NCBI GenBank assembly: GCA_022827055.1 | Contig: JAJDTR010000164.1 | Coordinates: forward strand, 124,001 to 188,000 | Direction: 5' to 3' | DNA length: 64,000 nucleotides | DNA from: Candidatus Poribacteria bacterium | GTDB taxonomy: Bacteria > Poribacteria > WGA-4E > JAJDTR01 | In this document: positions 47,865 to 57,704 of the stretch, piece by piece | Position numbering within the stretch: position 1 is the stretch's first letter | How the letters are laid out: every line of letters begins with the position of its first letter | Translations under genes and position numbers: made by a program | The notes under the pieces: model-generated | Databases searched by the model: none | Told to the model about the DNA's origin: nothing | Seen by the model: only the letters and a program-made list of their open reading frames with translations

Positions 47865-48339
47865 GGGCGGCCATTAGCCGCTTGGGATTCGCGCCGCGCA
47901 CCGCTTGGTTAAGGAATGTTAATGGGCGCTCCGTCTACGGCACGTTCCCTGCTGTAAAGTTACGGCCGGATGATTCTAACAGGCCATGAGCCCTCCCCAG
48001 TTTCTCGGACACCAAATCTCTTTCCACCTCCAAAATAGATATGAGACAATGACGGCACGCGGGATAATATTTGAGAAACGCTCGAACCGGCGGCGTTCTA
48101 CTGGTAGCGATTGATTCCTCGAAAGTGCCAACATTTGACTCTGTCTTCACTCCATTTATGTTCTGGATCAATGGGCTCTTTCGTAGGAAGCCAAGCGGCA
48201 TTAGAATTTACTGAACAGAATTTTCTATTACAAACCGCAACTAGCCAAAATTTGCCGGCTCTGACACTAGCCGAGGTAACATAGTTCATTATTCATCACT
48301 ATACACCGGGAAGCATTATAATTCGCAAGGAGAATTTCG
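47865..48339. other. Intergenic region within the TPP enzyme cluster
   Basis: About 475 nt between the isomerase and the second ALS-like gene, co-directional. A hairpin GCGGC-CATTA-GCCGC near 47869 has no T tract. Nothing else was recognised. Confidence 0.35.
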
Positions 48340-49974
48340 ATGACTGTTTCCGATGCTATCGGCGAGATTTTGAAGGCTGAAGGCACAGAGTATTTGTTCA
48401 CTTACCCAATCAATCCCATCACGGAAGGTGCTGCCAAAGCAGGCATCCGCCCCATTGTAGTCCGCCAAGAGAGAATTGGACTTCACATGGCGGATGCGTT
48501 TAGCCGGATGAGTTCGGGTGAGAAGATTGGCGTATTCTGTATGCAACACGGGCCCGGAGCAGAAAATGCGTTCGGAGGTGTCGCACAGGCTTTTGGTGAA
48601 TCCGCGCCAATCGTGGTGTTGCCGGCAGGTTATAGTCGCGACAAGACAAACGTTGATCCCAACTTCAGCTCGTTTATGAACTACCGCCATGTCACCAAAT
48701 CCTGCGAACAGGTTATAATGCCGGCGGCTGTTCCGTCGGCGTTAAGACGTGCGTTCTCGCAGGCGAAAAACGGGCGTCCGCGTCCCACTCTAGTGGAGAT
48801 ACCCCAGGATATATTCAGCGCGGAATTGCCCGGCGAGTTGAACTATAGACCAGTTCCAAAACTGCGCCGCGCTCCGGATCCGAACGAAATACCAAGAATC
48901 GCCAAAATACTGATTGAAGCGGATCGACCGCTTATTTATGCGGGACAGGGTGTCCACTACGCTAAGGGTTGGGAGGAGTTGAAGGAATTGGCAGAGGTGC
49001 TGGAAGCTCCGGTCACCACAAGCCTGCAGGGCAAAAGCGCGTTTCCGGAGAACCATCCTCTGTCCCTCGGTTCAGGCGGGCGCGCCATCCCAAAAATGGT
49101 GCACGATTTTCTGCAAGCGTCTGATGTCATCCTCGGAATAGGGTGCAGCTTTACCAACACTGGATTCGGTGTAGCCATGCCAAAGGGTAAAACCATCATC
49201 CACGCTACGCTGGATGAAGTAGACATAAACAAAGACGTAGAGGCGGACTATGCCTTGGTTGGCGACGCTCGCCTGACACTGAGAGCGCTCATTGATGAAA
49301 TCTGTGATCGGTTGGGGAACAAACCGAGAGGACGAAGTAGTCAGGCAGCTCAAGAAATCAGCCGAATCAAAGCGGGATGGTTAGCAGACTGGAAACCAAA
49401 GCTAAAATCCGACGAAATTCCGCTTTGCCCTTATCGCGTAATATGGGATCTGCTGCATACCGTGGACGTGCCGAATACGATTATTACTCACGATGCAGGC
49501 AGTCCACGCGACCAACTCTCACCTTTCTGGCAGTCCACAACGCCGCTTTCGTATATTGGCTGGGGAAAAACTACTCAACTGGGCTATGGTCTGGGTTTGG
49601 CAATGGGAGCGAAACTGGCGCAACCGGACAAGCTCTGTATAAACGTCTGGGGTGACGCAGCAATCGGATTTACGGGTATGGACTTTGAGACTGCCGCTCG
49701 AGCCGAAATTCCCATCCTCTCCGTACTGTTCAACAATTTCTGCATGGCTATCGAATTACGCCCCATGGCGCTTTCGACGGAGAAATTCCGAAGCACAGAC
49801 ATTTCGGGCAACTATGCTGATATGGCAATGGCTTTCGGTGGATACGGCGAACGCGTCGAAACTCCGGATGAGGTCATCCCAGCCATCAAACGCGGTATCA
49901 AGGAGACCAAAGAGGGAAAACCCGCATTGTTGGAGTTCATCACAAGTAAAGAAACCGCAATGTCACTGTTCTAG
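48340..49974 (+). CDS. Acetolactate synthase-like thiamine diphosphate enzyme (second)
   Basis: The 544-residue protein is a POX/ALS-family member distinct from the first: the catalytic Glu44 lies in VRQERIGLHMADAF, the TPP motif is WGDAAIGFTGMDFETAARAEIP...FNN (about 437-468), and the middle domain has PLIYAGQGVHYA. AAGGAGA precedes the ATG by 7 nt. It lies 475 nt after the isomerase gene on the same strand. Having two ALS-like enzymes, a transketolase-like enzyme and a sugar isomerase together points to carbon-carbon bond rearrangement of sugars or cyclitols; the reaction is not assignable. Confidence 0.9.
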   Translation: MTVSDAIGEILKAEGTEYLFTYPINPITEGAAKAGIRPIVVRQERIGLHMADAFSRMSSGEKIGVFCMQHGPGAENAFGGVAQAFGESAPIVVLPAGYSRDKTNVDPNFSSFMNYRHVTKSCEQVIMPAAVPSALRRAFSQAKNGRPRPTLVEIPQDIFSAELPGELNYRPVPKLRRAPDPNEIPRIAKILIEADRPLIYAGQGVHYAKGWEELKELAEVLEAPVTTSLQGKSAFPENHPLSLGSGGRAIPKMVHDFLQASDVILGIGCSFTNTGFGVAMPKGKTIIHATLDEVDINKDVEADYALVGDARLTLRALIDEICDRLGNKPRGRSSQAAQEISRIKAGWLADWKPKLKSDEIPLCPYRVIWDLLHTVDVPNTIITHDAGSPRDQLSPFWQSTTPLSYIGWGKTTQLGYGLGLAMGAKLAQPDKLCINVWGDAAIGFTGMDFETAARAEIPILSVLFNNFCMAIELRPMALSTEKFRSTDISGNYADMAMAFGGYGERVETPDEVIPAIKRGIKETKEGKPALLEFITSKETAMSLF

Positions 49975-50156
49975 CTGCGCATGTAAATGAGGGCTAAGTT
50001 CAGACTGCGGTGCGTAGTAAGGAAGGCAAGCCTGATAAATTCGTTTTTTATCAAGGGCTTAATGCGAAAAATGGTTTGGGAATTCGGCACATGCAGGAAG
50101 TCAAATGCTAGTTGCATTATCCGTTATCGCGTTTGATGGACAACGGTGTTCCACTG

Positions 50157-51020
50157 TCAGCTAGCCTTCTTCGCGAAGACGGGATTTTCCAGCAAACTTT
50201 GGACTTCATAGATGGAACCCTTGCGCGCTGCATGAGGAAGGGGCATGCGAACCGGAATCGATTCGATACGCGGCAGGTTGGTCGGCTCGCCGCGCAGAAC
50301 AAGCGAGTTAAATGTTTCCCAGTCGGGAACTCCTGCTAAAGGCCACGCATCGATAGCACAATACTGGCTAAGCAGAAGGCGGCGCGGTCTGCTTGACGTG
50401 TTTGGTGCGGAGCCGTGCACGGTGCGTACATGATGAATTGAAATCCCACCGGCTTTAACTTCAACAGGCACGGCGCTCATCGGGTTGAAGTTTGGATCGG
50501 TGATGGCACCGACAAATTCGCCATGCTGATGGTGATCGTAGGTAGGTCCCCGATGCGATGCCGGAATAACCATCAGCGCACCGTTATCCTTCGTCATGTC
50601 ATCAAACGATACACCAACCGCCAACAGATCATCGTTAGTGTGCGGATAGAACGCCCAATCCTGATGCCATTCCACTGGACTTCCGTATTCCGCATACTTC
50701 ATATTGAGTTTCTGACCGTTCGTACGGAGACCGTCACCGATTAACTGCGAGACAATTTCGAGGATTTTTTCATGTCGCAGGGCTGCGTCGAACACGACGT
50801 GTTGCATATTCGGGTTTTTTATACGGCGCACGCGGGGATCTGCCGGCGAATGACTAGGTTCAAGGTCAAATACATCGGTATGTTCGGTTAACGTTCGAGA
50901 CTTCTCAACGAACTCACCGGTCACTCGCCGGAGGTCCGCAACCTCGCCGGCAGTCAGTACATTTTCCACGCCGAGATAGCCGTTTCTATGGTAGAAATCA
51001 ATCTGTTCCTGCGACAACAT
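50157..51020 (-). CDS. Phytanoyl-CoA dioxygenase (PhyH) family oxygenase
   Basis: The ATG at 51020 follows AAAGGAG by 8 nt and starts the family's usual QEQIDFYHRNGYLGVEN, so the longer frame to 51125 is rejected. The 287-residue enzyme has WHQDW (H119, D121), HHVRTVHGSAPNTSSRPRR (H202, and an Arg near 213 for 2-oxoglutarate) and GALMVIPASHRGPT. Fe(II)/2-oxoglutarate oxygenases of this group hydroxylate diverse small molecules. It is convergent with the TPP cluster, which may or may not be its pathway. Confidence 0.88.
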   Translation of the reverse strand: MLSQEQIDFYHRNGYLGVENVLTAGEVADLRRVTGEFVEKSRTLTEHTDVFDLEPSHSPADPRVRRIKNPNMQHVVFDAALRHEKILEIVSQLIGDGLRTNGQKLNMKYAEYGSPVEWHQDWAFYPHTNDDLLAVGVSFDDMTKDNGALMVIPASHRGPTYDHHQHGEFVGAITDPNFNPMSAVPVEVKAGGISIHHVRTVHGSAPNTSSRPRRLLLSQYCAIDAWPLAGVPDWETFNSLVLRGEPTNLPRIESIPVRMPLPHAARKGSIYEVQSLLENPVFAKKAS

Positions 51021-51376
51021 AAATGACTCCTTTTGAGTCTCCAAATCTCGGACTTGCGCAATTATCGCATCTTTATCCATCGCCGCGATGTGCGCGATTG
51101 GTAAACATCCCGCATCTCTCATCAAACGGCAAATTCCAATGAGGATAACTCAACGATACGGAAGTCTCCGCCTTGGGCGATGCGATCCACTGTTGGCCAT
51201 CAGAATTCAGAGCGCCTACGCCCAAACACGCCGTACCATTTATAACCGAAAAGTATTCGATTGTCAAGTTTAATCCGTTCAAGTTGAACTGCCGGCTAGG
51301 GAAGGTGTATACTATAACTTGAGAAACTTCGACGCTTCAGCTTGAATACCCAATTCCCCTTTGATGAGGCATCCCA
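51021..51376. other. Divergent intergenic region
   Basis: About 355 nt between the PhyH gene and rqcH. No feature was recognised. Confidence 0.3.
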
Positions 51377-53104
51377 GTGTCTTTCGATAGCTTGGTTCTG
51401 CGACATGTGGTTCATAACTTACGTGACGAGCTACTGCATGGTAGCATCCGTCACGTTGAACAGCTAGATTCAACTTCTATCGCAATCAAGATCGCTACAG
51501 CCGATAAGATCCATTTTCTATTGATGTCAGCCCACGCTCGTCATGCTCGGACACACCTGATTGAACGCCCTTCCGCAGGAAAGAGGCAGTCATATTTCGC
51601 GGATTTCCTCATGACTCACATAGGGCGAGGTACGATTACGGGAATAGAACAACTTGGTTGGGACCGAGTGCTGAAAATCACCATAGAATCACAATCGGAC
51701 GTGCCAATGGAATCCCAATCAAGGGTGCTCATCGGAGAATTCATGGGCAAGCACAGCAATATAATTCTTGTCGATGAATCATCGGGAAAAATCCTTCAAA
51801 GCATTAAACACATTGATGAAACCTTGAGCCGACATCGTGAGATCCTGCCGGGCGTTATCTACACACCACCTCGGCAGCCGGCAAAACTAGACCCGTTAAA
51901 GCTGAATTATGAGGCATTTGTTAGTCTCATCGAAGAAAACTCGGAGGTAGACTGGCGAAGTCTGTTCAATCAGGTTGACGGTCTTAGTCCAACACTTGCC
52001 AAAGAGCTGCTCTTCCGTGCAGACAACCCAAACTGTGCCGAAGAGTTGTGGGCGGCCTACAAAGAGATTATATCGTACTTCAATCCACCGCACGGCAATC
52101 CACTAGTATTTGTCAATCCGAGACATGACAATGACCCCGTTGCCGTTTCACCATGTCCTCTTCGCCAATTCCGTGGTGTGGACAGTTTGAAGTTCAACAC
52201 AATGAGCGAAGCACTGAATTCTTTTTACGATATGGTCGTTACCAAAGAAACGGTTCAATCAAAACGGCACACACTTCATCAGGCGCTAGAAAAGCGTCTA
52301 GATACTGCTGATCGGCGAATTGTACGTTTGACTGAAGATTTGGCAAACGCCGAGCAAGCCGAAGATTATCGAATTAAAGGAGAGCTATTAACGGGAAATT
52401 TACACCGAATCCAGCGAGGCACCGCGTCCATCGAAACACAGAACTATTATGCGCCGGGACTCAACAAAATTGAAATCGCACTCGATCCAAAACTCAGTCC
52501 GTCCGAGAATGCCCAAGGGTATTTCAAGAAATACGCAAAAGCGAAACGCGGACGCGCCGTTATCAATCAGTTGATTGCCGAGAGCTATGCCGAACAGAAG
52601 ATATTGCAGAGCTATGTGTCGGAGGTACAGCAGGCAGAAACTTTAGACAAACTTGATGCCATTCGCGATGAATTCACCAAAAAGGGCTGGATTAAAGAGA
52701 AGAAGATTGGACGGTCAAAACAGCAAACTGAAAGCAGTACATTTCAAAGATTTACTTCCCCCGACGGTTTTCAAATTTACGTTGGCCGGAATAGCAAGGA
52801 GAACGATCTTCTACTTCGTCGTATCGCTTCGGGACGCGACATGTGGCTCCACACCAAGCAGATACGCGGCTCGCACGTCCTTATCCGAAACCCCGAGAAT
52901 AAACCGGGAATTCCGATGCCAACTCTTTTACAAGCCGCTAAGATTGCCGCTTTCTTCAGCAAAGGAAAACATGCCAGTCACGTGCCTGTAGATTATACAT
53001 GGGCGCGATATGTAGTCAAGCCGAAGGGTTCTGCCCCTGGGTTTGTGCATTATTCTCGCGAAAAGACACTGTACGTCGAGCCGGGACTTCCTGGCACTCG
53101 CTAA
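51377..53104 (+). CDS. rqcH: NFACT-family ribosome quality control protein
   Basis: The 575-residue protein matches RqcH/Rqc2-type NFACT proteins, which bind stalled large ribosomal subunits and add C-terminal Ala tails. It starts at GTG with GAGG 8 nt upstream. The N-terminal NFACT-N domain has FDSLVLRHVVHNLRDEL and GWDRVLKI, where Asp-Arg are the residues needed for tailing. The helix-hairpin and coiled-coil parts lie at about 170-420, and the NFACT-R domain (about 455-575) has YVGRNSKENDLLLRRIASGRD, HTKQIRGSHVLIR and PGFVHYSREKTLYVEP. Length is normal. Older names are fibronectin-binding protein FbpA. Confidence 0.9.
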   Translation: MSFDSLVLRHVVHNLRDELLHGSIRHVEQLDSTSIAIKIATADKIHFLLMSAHARHARTHLIERPSAGKRQSYFADFLMTHIGRGTITGIEQLGWDRVLKITIESQSDVPMESQSRVLIGEFMGKHSNIILVDESSGKILQSIKHIDETLSRHREILPGVIYTPPRQPAKLDPLKLNYEAFVSLIEENSEVDWRSLFNQVDGLSPTLAKELLFRADNPNCAEELWAAYKEIISYFNPPHGNPLVFVNPRHDNDPVAVSPCPLRQFRGVDSLKFNTMSEALNSFYDMVVTKETVQSKRHTLHQALEKRLDTADRRIVRLTEDLANAEQAEDYRIKGELLTGNLHRIQRGTASIETQNYYAPGLNKIEIALDPKLSPSENAQGYFKKYAKAKRGRAVINQLIAESYAEQKILQSYVSEVQQAETLDKLDAIRDEFTKKGWIKEKKIGRSKQQTESSTFQRFTSPDGFQIYVGRNSKENDLLLRRIASGRDMWLHTKQIRGSHVLIRNPENKPGIPMPTLLQAAKIAAFFSKGKHASHVPVDYTWARYVVKPKGSAPGFVHYSREKTLYVEPGLPGTR

Positions 53105-53366
53105 GTTGGGTGTTAAAATGCGACATGTCAACATGCTCAAGTGTTGGCACGTTGATACTTGTCGATTCTGTACGCAATTCGAACCAAAACCAAACCATCC
53201 GCAGAAACCTGCCAGATGTCCTTGAATCTTTCAAGGACGTTTGAATCGCGCACGCTGAACAGAGAATTTTGTGTCCAAAAGATGCTCTTACTTTTCCCGT
53301 TTCTTGAAATACGCCAGATTCAATCTCACGCCCGAGTACCTGAAACGCAAAATCACAGGTTAAGAC

Positions 53367-54800
53367 ATGAATCTAATTAGGACAAATCCAAAATACCTGT
53401 GGTCGGTCATCTTGGTCGGTTTATTTTGCGTCGTGTTCGGTACAATCCTCGCGACGCATGCGGAGACTCCCATACCTATCTTGAGCACATTGGTGGTAAC
53501 AAGTGTGCTCGTGTTGTTGGCGCCCGATTTTGTGTTTTATGTCACGCTAATCTGTGTGCCGTTTTCTTTCCGCTACATCATCTCCGCCCAAGTGGAAATT
53601 CAAACACCGACCGAGCCGTTGCTGGGAATGTTAACCGCCGTTTTTTGCCTCAAAAAGATCGTTAACCGAGTAATCAACCAAGACGCCAAACAGCAGGAAG
53701 AAGGAAGGTTCCCACTTGCTCTACCGCTAATCGCCTACATTGCAGCGACATTCTTACCAACTTTCAATTCACCGGACATGTTTGCAACCCTAAAGGGGGC
53801 ATTCCGAGCTTCAGTGTATATGATGTCAGGTTTTCTAGCTTATGAACTCATCCGCAATCATCAAGGGCTGAAAACGCTCTTCATCTCTACATTTCCTTCC
53901 GCATCGGTAGCGGTTATTTGGACGAGCTGTGTGTTAGTTTATCAAATCGATCAGTGGCAATGGCGAAGTGCATACGACGGAACGCTGTTCACAAACCACG
54001 CCATTTACGGGGCGTTCGCCGTTGTCTTTTTTCTCATCGTGCTCAGCCGCTTGATATTTGACCGAAGTAACTATGATCGCGTCTTCTGGACGATACTACT
54101 GTTTGTTTTTGGATTCGGACTTCTGGTCTGTTTCTCCCGAGGTGCGTGGCTTTCGCTCATCGTAGCTGTTGGATTTCTTCTCATGCAAATAAAAACAGGA
54201 GAGCAACACAAAAAAGTCTTGTTCGTTGGCGCCGCCACTGTTTTGCTCCTGTTAATAGTTAGCTTTCCGGGGGCATCCCATATCGCACAAGAGCGGATTT
54301 CCTCTGTTTTTAACTTCCAATTTGCCTCAAATCAAGTCCGACTTCTGCGGTGGGGTCAAGCACTGCTGATGTTCCTCGAAAGTCCAATCATTGGCAAAGG
54401 ATATGGCGCATTTGCTATTCTGTACGAAGCAGATGCCTCCCTGCTCGGCGAATATACGTCGCAATTTCAGTTAGGGGCACATTGTGAATATCTGCAAGTC
54501 CTGGCGGAACTTGGCATTGTTGGATTCGCCGCTTGGATGTGGTTAATCATTGCATTTTTCCGTTATGGGTTTCGCGCGTTAAAGAGCATTGAAGATGGTT
54601 TCTATCGTTCGCTGATTATAGGGTTGCTCTCCGCCGAACTCTCATTGCTTGTGCACTTCGTCGTCAATAACCTGCTCAATGGAGATGCGGTTGCTGTTCC
54701 ATTCTGGCTGATTTACGGGTTACTCCCTACAGTCGTAAACATCGCAAAACGCGAAGGGAAAATCAAACTCTCCACGAGTTTGAATGAAGCTGCGACTTAG
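53367..54800 (+). CDS. O-antigen ligase/polymerase family membrane protein
   Basis: The 477-residue protein has about 11 predicted membrane segments. The Wzy_C/WaaL-type block is visible: FSRGAWLSLIVAVGFLLM (about 255-272), then a periplasmic loop with ARMLRWGQ-like RLLRWGQALLMFLESPIIGKGYGAF and AHCEYLQVLAELGIVGFAAWMW, the His region characteristic of O-antigen ligases and polymerases. It probably acts on lipid-linked glycans at the periplasmic face. No other polysaccharide genes are adjacent. A weak hairpin with T6 follows at 54821-54842. Confidence 0.85.
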   Translation: MNLIRTNPKYLWSVILVGLFCVVFGTILATHAETPIPILSTLVVTSVLVLLAPDFVFYVTLICVPFSFRYIISAQVEIQTPTEPLLGMLTAVFCLKKIVNRVINQDAKQQEEGRFPLALPLIAYIAATFLPTFNSPDMFATLKGAFRASVYMMSGFLAYELIRNHQGLKTLFISTFPSASVAVIWTSCVLVYQIDQWQWRSAYDGTLFTNHAIYGAFAVVFFLIVLSRLIFDRSNYDRVFWTILLFVFGFGLLVCFSRGAWLSLIVAVGFLLMQIKTGEQHKKVLFVGAATVLLLLIVSFPGASHIAQERISSVFNFQFASNQVRLLRWGQALLMFLESPIIGKGYGAFAILYEADASLLGEYTSQFQLGAHCEYLQVLAELGIVGFAAWMWLIIAFFRYGFRALKSIEDGFYRSLIIGLLSAELSLLVHFVVNNLLNGDAVAVPFWLIYGLLPTVVNIAKREGKIKLSTSLNEAAT

Positions 54801-54820
54801 TCAAAGGGATTAGGCAACGA

Positions 54821-54842
54821 AGAGTTTTAATCTCTCTTTTTT
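54821..54842 (+). terminator. Weak terminator after the O-antigen ligase-like gene
   Basis: AGAG and CTCT form only a 4-bp stem (54821-54824 with 54832-54835) followed by six T. The stem is short, so efficiency is doubtful. Confidence 0.3.
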
Positions 54843-54990
54843 AATTCTGCCTATTCAGTTATTCACACAATGTTGAGCTCTCCGGCACGCATAACAGAGA
54901 TTCATAGGACACTGACAACAGTCCAATTTGGTCCATACTCAGCTAAAGGGCCACAAATATAAACGTCTCATCTGACAGTTGGAACCTACT

Positions 54991-56424
54991 ATGAAAAGTC
55001 TAATGTCCACCAAACAGCAACATCGAATTCAACAGAGAGTTCGACGAAGATCTGCCGCGTTATTTTCACTCATTATTCACATGTTAGCTGTAATCATTTT
55101 TCTCTATGTTTACAAAGATGAAGTGACAAAATACACCGATAGTATAGCGGTTCACTGGGTGAAAGATGTCCCGCCTCCACAACTTCGAAAACTGAAGATG
55201 AAACCGCCATTAAAGACAGAAGCCTACAAACCGGAAACTCGTCTGGCGCGAGAAGCAAAGAACAAGCTGGCGGAGTCATCCCCTAACAAAATTACTGAAG
55301 TTGCGCGGCTTAGTGAACGAATTCTTGTTGAAAACGTAGAAGTCAATGAGGCGCCGCCGAACGATAAAATCCCTGAACTGATGACAGATGCAAAGCTACG
55401 TCCCGCAGAAGCGTCGAACCTCGACCGCTTGGTGTCGCAGCCCGGGCGGACAGATGGCAGAGGTGTAGTTACGGGGCGCGCACGCGTGCGTGGACGCGGA
55501 ATGGGTCGTTTCCTCACCGACTCGTATGGTGACTCGGAAGATGGACTCTTGGGTGGAGGCGGCAGCCCCGGAATGATGGACCCGTTGGGAATCGTCGATT
55601 TTATTAAAGAAAAAGAATCTGGCAGTCCTCAACATGTTGTCTATTGTATTGATGTCTCCGCAAGCATGAAAATCCCGGGACTCAGAAAGCTCGAATTGGC
55701 GATTCAGTCCATCAAAGAATCGCTGCGTACACTCAGCAATGACAGCTATTTCGACATCATTACTTTCTCCGCCAGAGCAAAATCACGAAAGCGCGAACTC
55801 GTGCCCGCGACCGCAGAGAACATCACAGAAGCATCAAGATACCTAGAGGGATTAGACTCCAATCAAATTCTTGGAAATCGGGAGACTAACCTATTGGGCG
55901 CAATTGAACAGGCTCTTGAAAAAAATCCATCTGTTATTGTCTTGGTGACTGACGGGCTTCCAACCGCAGGGAGAAACAGACAAAGATTACTGTTTAGCCT
56001 TGATCTGAAATACCAAACTCATCTAAATAGGAACCGCATTGCCGTGATAAATGGAATGTTCCAAAAACATGGAATTTCCATTTCTCCGAACGCCATCTTA
56101 ATCGTGGAGGTGAAGGACCTTCAATGGAAAGTCATGAGTGAAGAACAGACATTCTATATACATAAAGAACTTGGTCAACTTAATGTCTATAGAAAGGGCA
56201 AGATGAATATAGAAACCGACAGCGAAAAAATTCTTGAAGCTGTAAGAGCGAAAAACATGAACAACACGAGTATCTACGTTGTAGGACTAGAGATTGTCTT
56301 GGGCAGATCACTGGGAGCTGAACTCCTCGCTCATCTCGCGGAACAGAACAACGGCAGACTCAAACTCTTGGACAATCAGCAACTGTTAAACTATGCCGCG
56401 CAAGATAAACACCACAGGAATTGA
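54991..56424 (+). CDS. TonB-like N terminus fused to a von Willebrand A domain
   Basis: Starting at the ATG at 54991 (a TTG at 54979 is possible) the protein has about 477 residues. A basic tail is followed by one membrane helix (about 23-43, LFSLIIHMLAVIIFLYVYK) and a Pro/Lys-rich TonB-like segment (HWVKDVPPPQLRKLKMKPPLK). A long linker follows. A von Willebrand A domain starts near 205 with the metal site DVSASM (DxSxS), then FDIITFSARA and LVTDGLPTAGR. About 90 residues are inserted before its last strands (SIYVVGLEI). It would sit in the inner membrane with the domain in the periplasm. Three lipoprotein genes follow in the same direction. Confidence 0.75.
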   Translation: MKSLMSTKQQHRIQQRVRRRSAALFSLIIHMLAVIIFLYVYKDEVTKYTDSIAVHWVKDVPPPQLRKLKMKPPLKTEAYKPETRLAREAKNKLAESSPNKITEVARLSERILVENVEVNEAPPNDKIPELMTDAKLRPAEASNLDRLVSQPGRTDGRGVVTGRARVRGRGMGRFLTDSYGDSEDGLLGGGGSPGMMDPLGIVDFIKEKESGSPQHVVYCIDVSASMKIPGLRKLELAIQSIKESLRTLSNDSYFDIITFSARAKSRKRELVPATAENITEASRYLEGLDSNQILGNRETNLLGAIEQALEKNPSVIVLVTDGLPTAGRNRQRLLFSLDLKYQTHLNRNRIAVINGMFQKHGISISPNAILIVEVKDLQWKVMSEEQTFYIHKELGQLNVYRKGKMNIETDSEKILEAVRAKNMNNTSIYVVGLEIVLGRSLGAELLAHLAEQNNGRLKLLDNQQLLNYAAQDKHHRN

Positions 56425-56656
56425 TTCAGGTTTCCTCACGGCCGCAAGTATTCATATTTATGCGAGTTAGGCGTTTCTGATGCCGTGACCGAGTTTCACC
56501 AAATCGGTGTCCGGTACGTATTGGAAGGAGGGTTTGTTCCACAATTCGAATCGGGATGTCCGAAACACCTGGATGTCCTCCAGTCCGCAGTATACGAAGG
56601 AAGACAAATTGACACGTTCCGGATTTCACACAACATTGCAACTAGAAGAAAATTCC

Positions 56657-57070
56657 ATGCAATTTCAGCGCGGGAAATTTATCATTGCGCTTGTAATAAT
56701 TAATTTAGGGACAGCGCTTGGTTGTGCCAAATTATTGGAGGAGCCGCCACAATTGGAACGAGTCAACGCTACATTTTTTTACGATCCTATGTCGGCATCT
56801 GTCCTCGGTGCATATTCCGTGGAATTGCCTGAAGAACGTGACATCCGAAGAGTCATTGTTCATTCGCTTGACCGAAACCGTAACGCTGACATTTATGTCC
56901 GAGCTGGGAAACACGGGTGGATTCATACGGAGCAAATCAAGAGCATGTCTGAAGGTGCGACTATCATTAATCTTCGGGCTAGAGGAGATGCGGTTCGAGT
57001 CATTCCGAAGACTGTCGTGATTCGCGTCATTCAAGACGTTGAAGTGTTTGCTATACCCAAGCAGAATTGA
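56657..57070 (+). CDS. Small lipoprotein, discoidin-like repeat family (first)
   Basis: The ATG at 56657 starts a lipoprotein signal (lipobox ALGC, Cys23); the longer frame from 56507 has no signal. The 137-residue protein contains DIRRVIVHSLDRNRNADIYVRAG, closely matching VRRIVLHSAAPVKNVDVYVRVG of the next gene and the IDRVVVHS block of the third. The spacing and beta-pattern suggest a galactose-binding/discoidin-like sandwich. Function unknown. Confidence 0.65.
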   Translation: MQFQRGKFIIALVIINLGTALGCAKLLEEPPQLERVNATFFYDPMSASVLGAYSVELPEERDIRRVIVHSLDRNRNADIYVRAGKHGWIHTEQIKSMSEGATIINLRARGDAVRVIPKTVVIRVIQDVEVFAIPKQN

Positions 57071-57144
57071 TTCCAATGCACCTTGGCAGTGACGTAATCT
57101 AGTCTGGAGACTTATTAAATTCATTAAGCACAGGAAATCTCACA

Positions 57145-57594
57145 ATGTTATTAAAGCACAAGGTAGCGAGTACATCTTTCCTACTACTTGCCTTCGCTGG
57201 CATGAACGGTTGTGCTCTGTTAAAAGCCGTCGGCGGGGGCGGACTGGAACGAGCAGAAGGAAGATTGTATGTCGGGCCAATGGGAGACTTTGGCGGTGCG
57301 GTGGGATACCTGTTTACACTGAACGAACCACGTTTTGTTCGGCGTATAGTTTTGCATTCCGCTGCCCCAGTCAAGAATGTGGACGTGTATGTTCGTGTTG
57401 GAAGGGATGAATGGAAGGTGGCTGCGCAATTGAAGAAACCAGTCGATTCCCGGACTCCGATTGAAATCAATATGCGGGGAGATGTTGTCCGCGTGGTCCA
57501 GAAATCTATTACATGGGGCAGCGGTGACCGATATCGTCCTAGAACTAATAGAAACCTTATTCGAGATATAGAAGTATTTGTTGCGCAACAGTAG
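57145..57594 (+). CDS. Small lipoprotein, discoidin-like repeat family (second)
   Basis: The 149-residue lipoprotein (lipobox MNGC near 23) is a paralogue of the one 74 nt upstream: FVRRIVLHSAAPVKNVDVYVRVGRDEW aligns with its core, and both end in a RDIEVF/QDVEVF strand. It lacks membrane helices beyond the signal. A Gly-rich stretch follows the signal. It may assemble with its neighbours at the outer membrane. Confidence 0.65.
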   Translation: MLLKHKVASTSFLLLAFAGMNGCALLKAVGGGGLERAEGRLYVGPMGDFGGAVGYLFTLNEPRFVRRIVLHSAAPVKNVDVYVRVGRDEWKVAAQLKKPVDSRTPIEINMRGDVVRVVQKSITWGSGDRYRPRTNRNLIRDIEVFVAQQ

Positions 57595-57704
57595 CGCACG
57601 CAAATTTATTGGTGAAATACGCGGAGATAAAGCAATAGCATCTTATCGGCTTGCGGCAATAACTCACAACTTGAATGCCACCATAATCTATCTGTCAGGA
57701 GCAT

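Noticed and set aside
48317-48322. TATAAT just before the second ALS-like gene
   Set aside because: Only 17 nt separate it from the ATG, which would place the transcript start inside the ribosome-binding site.
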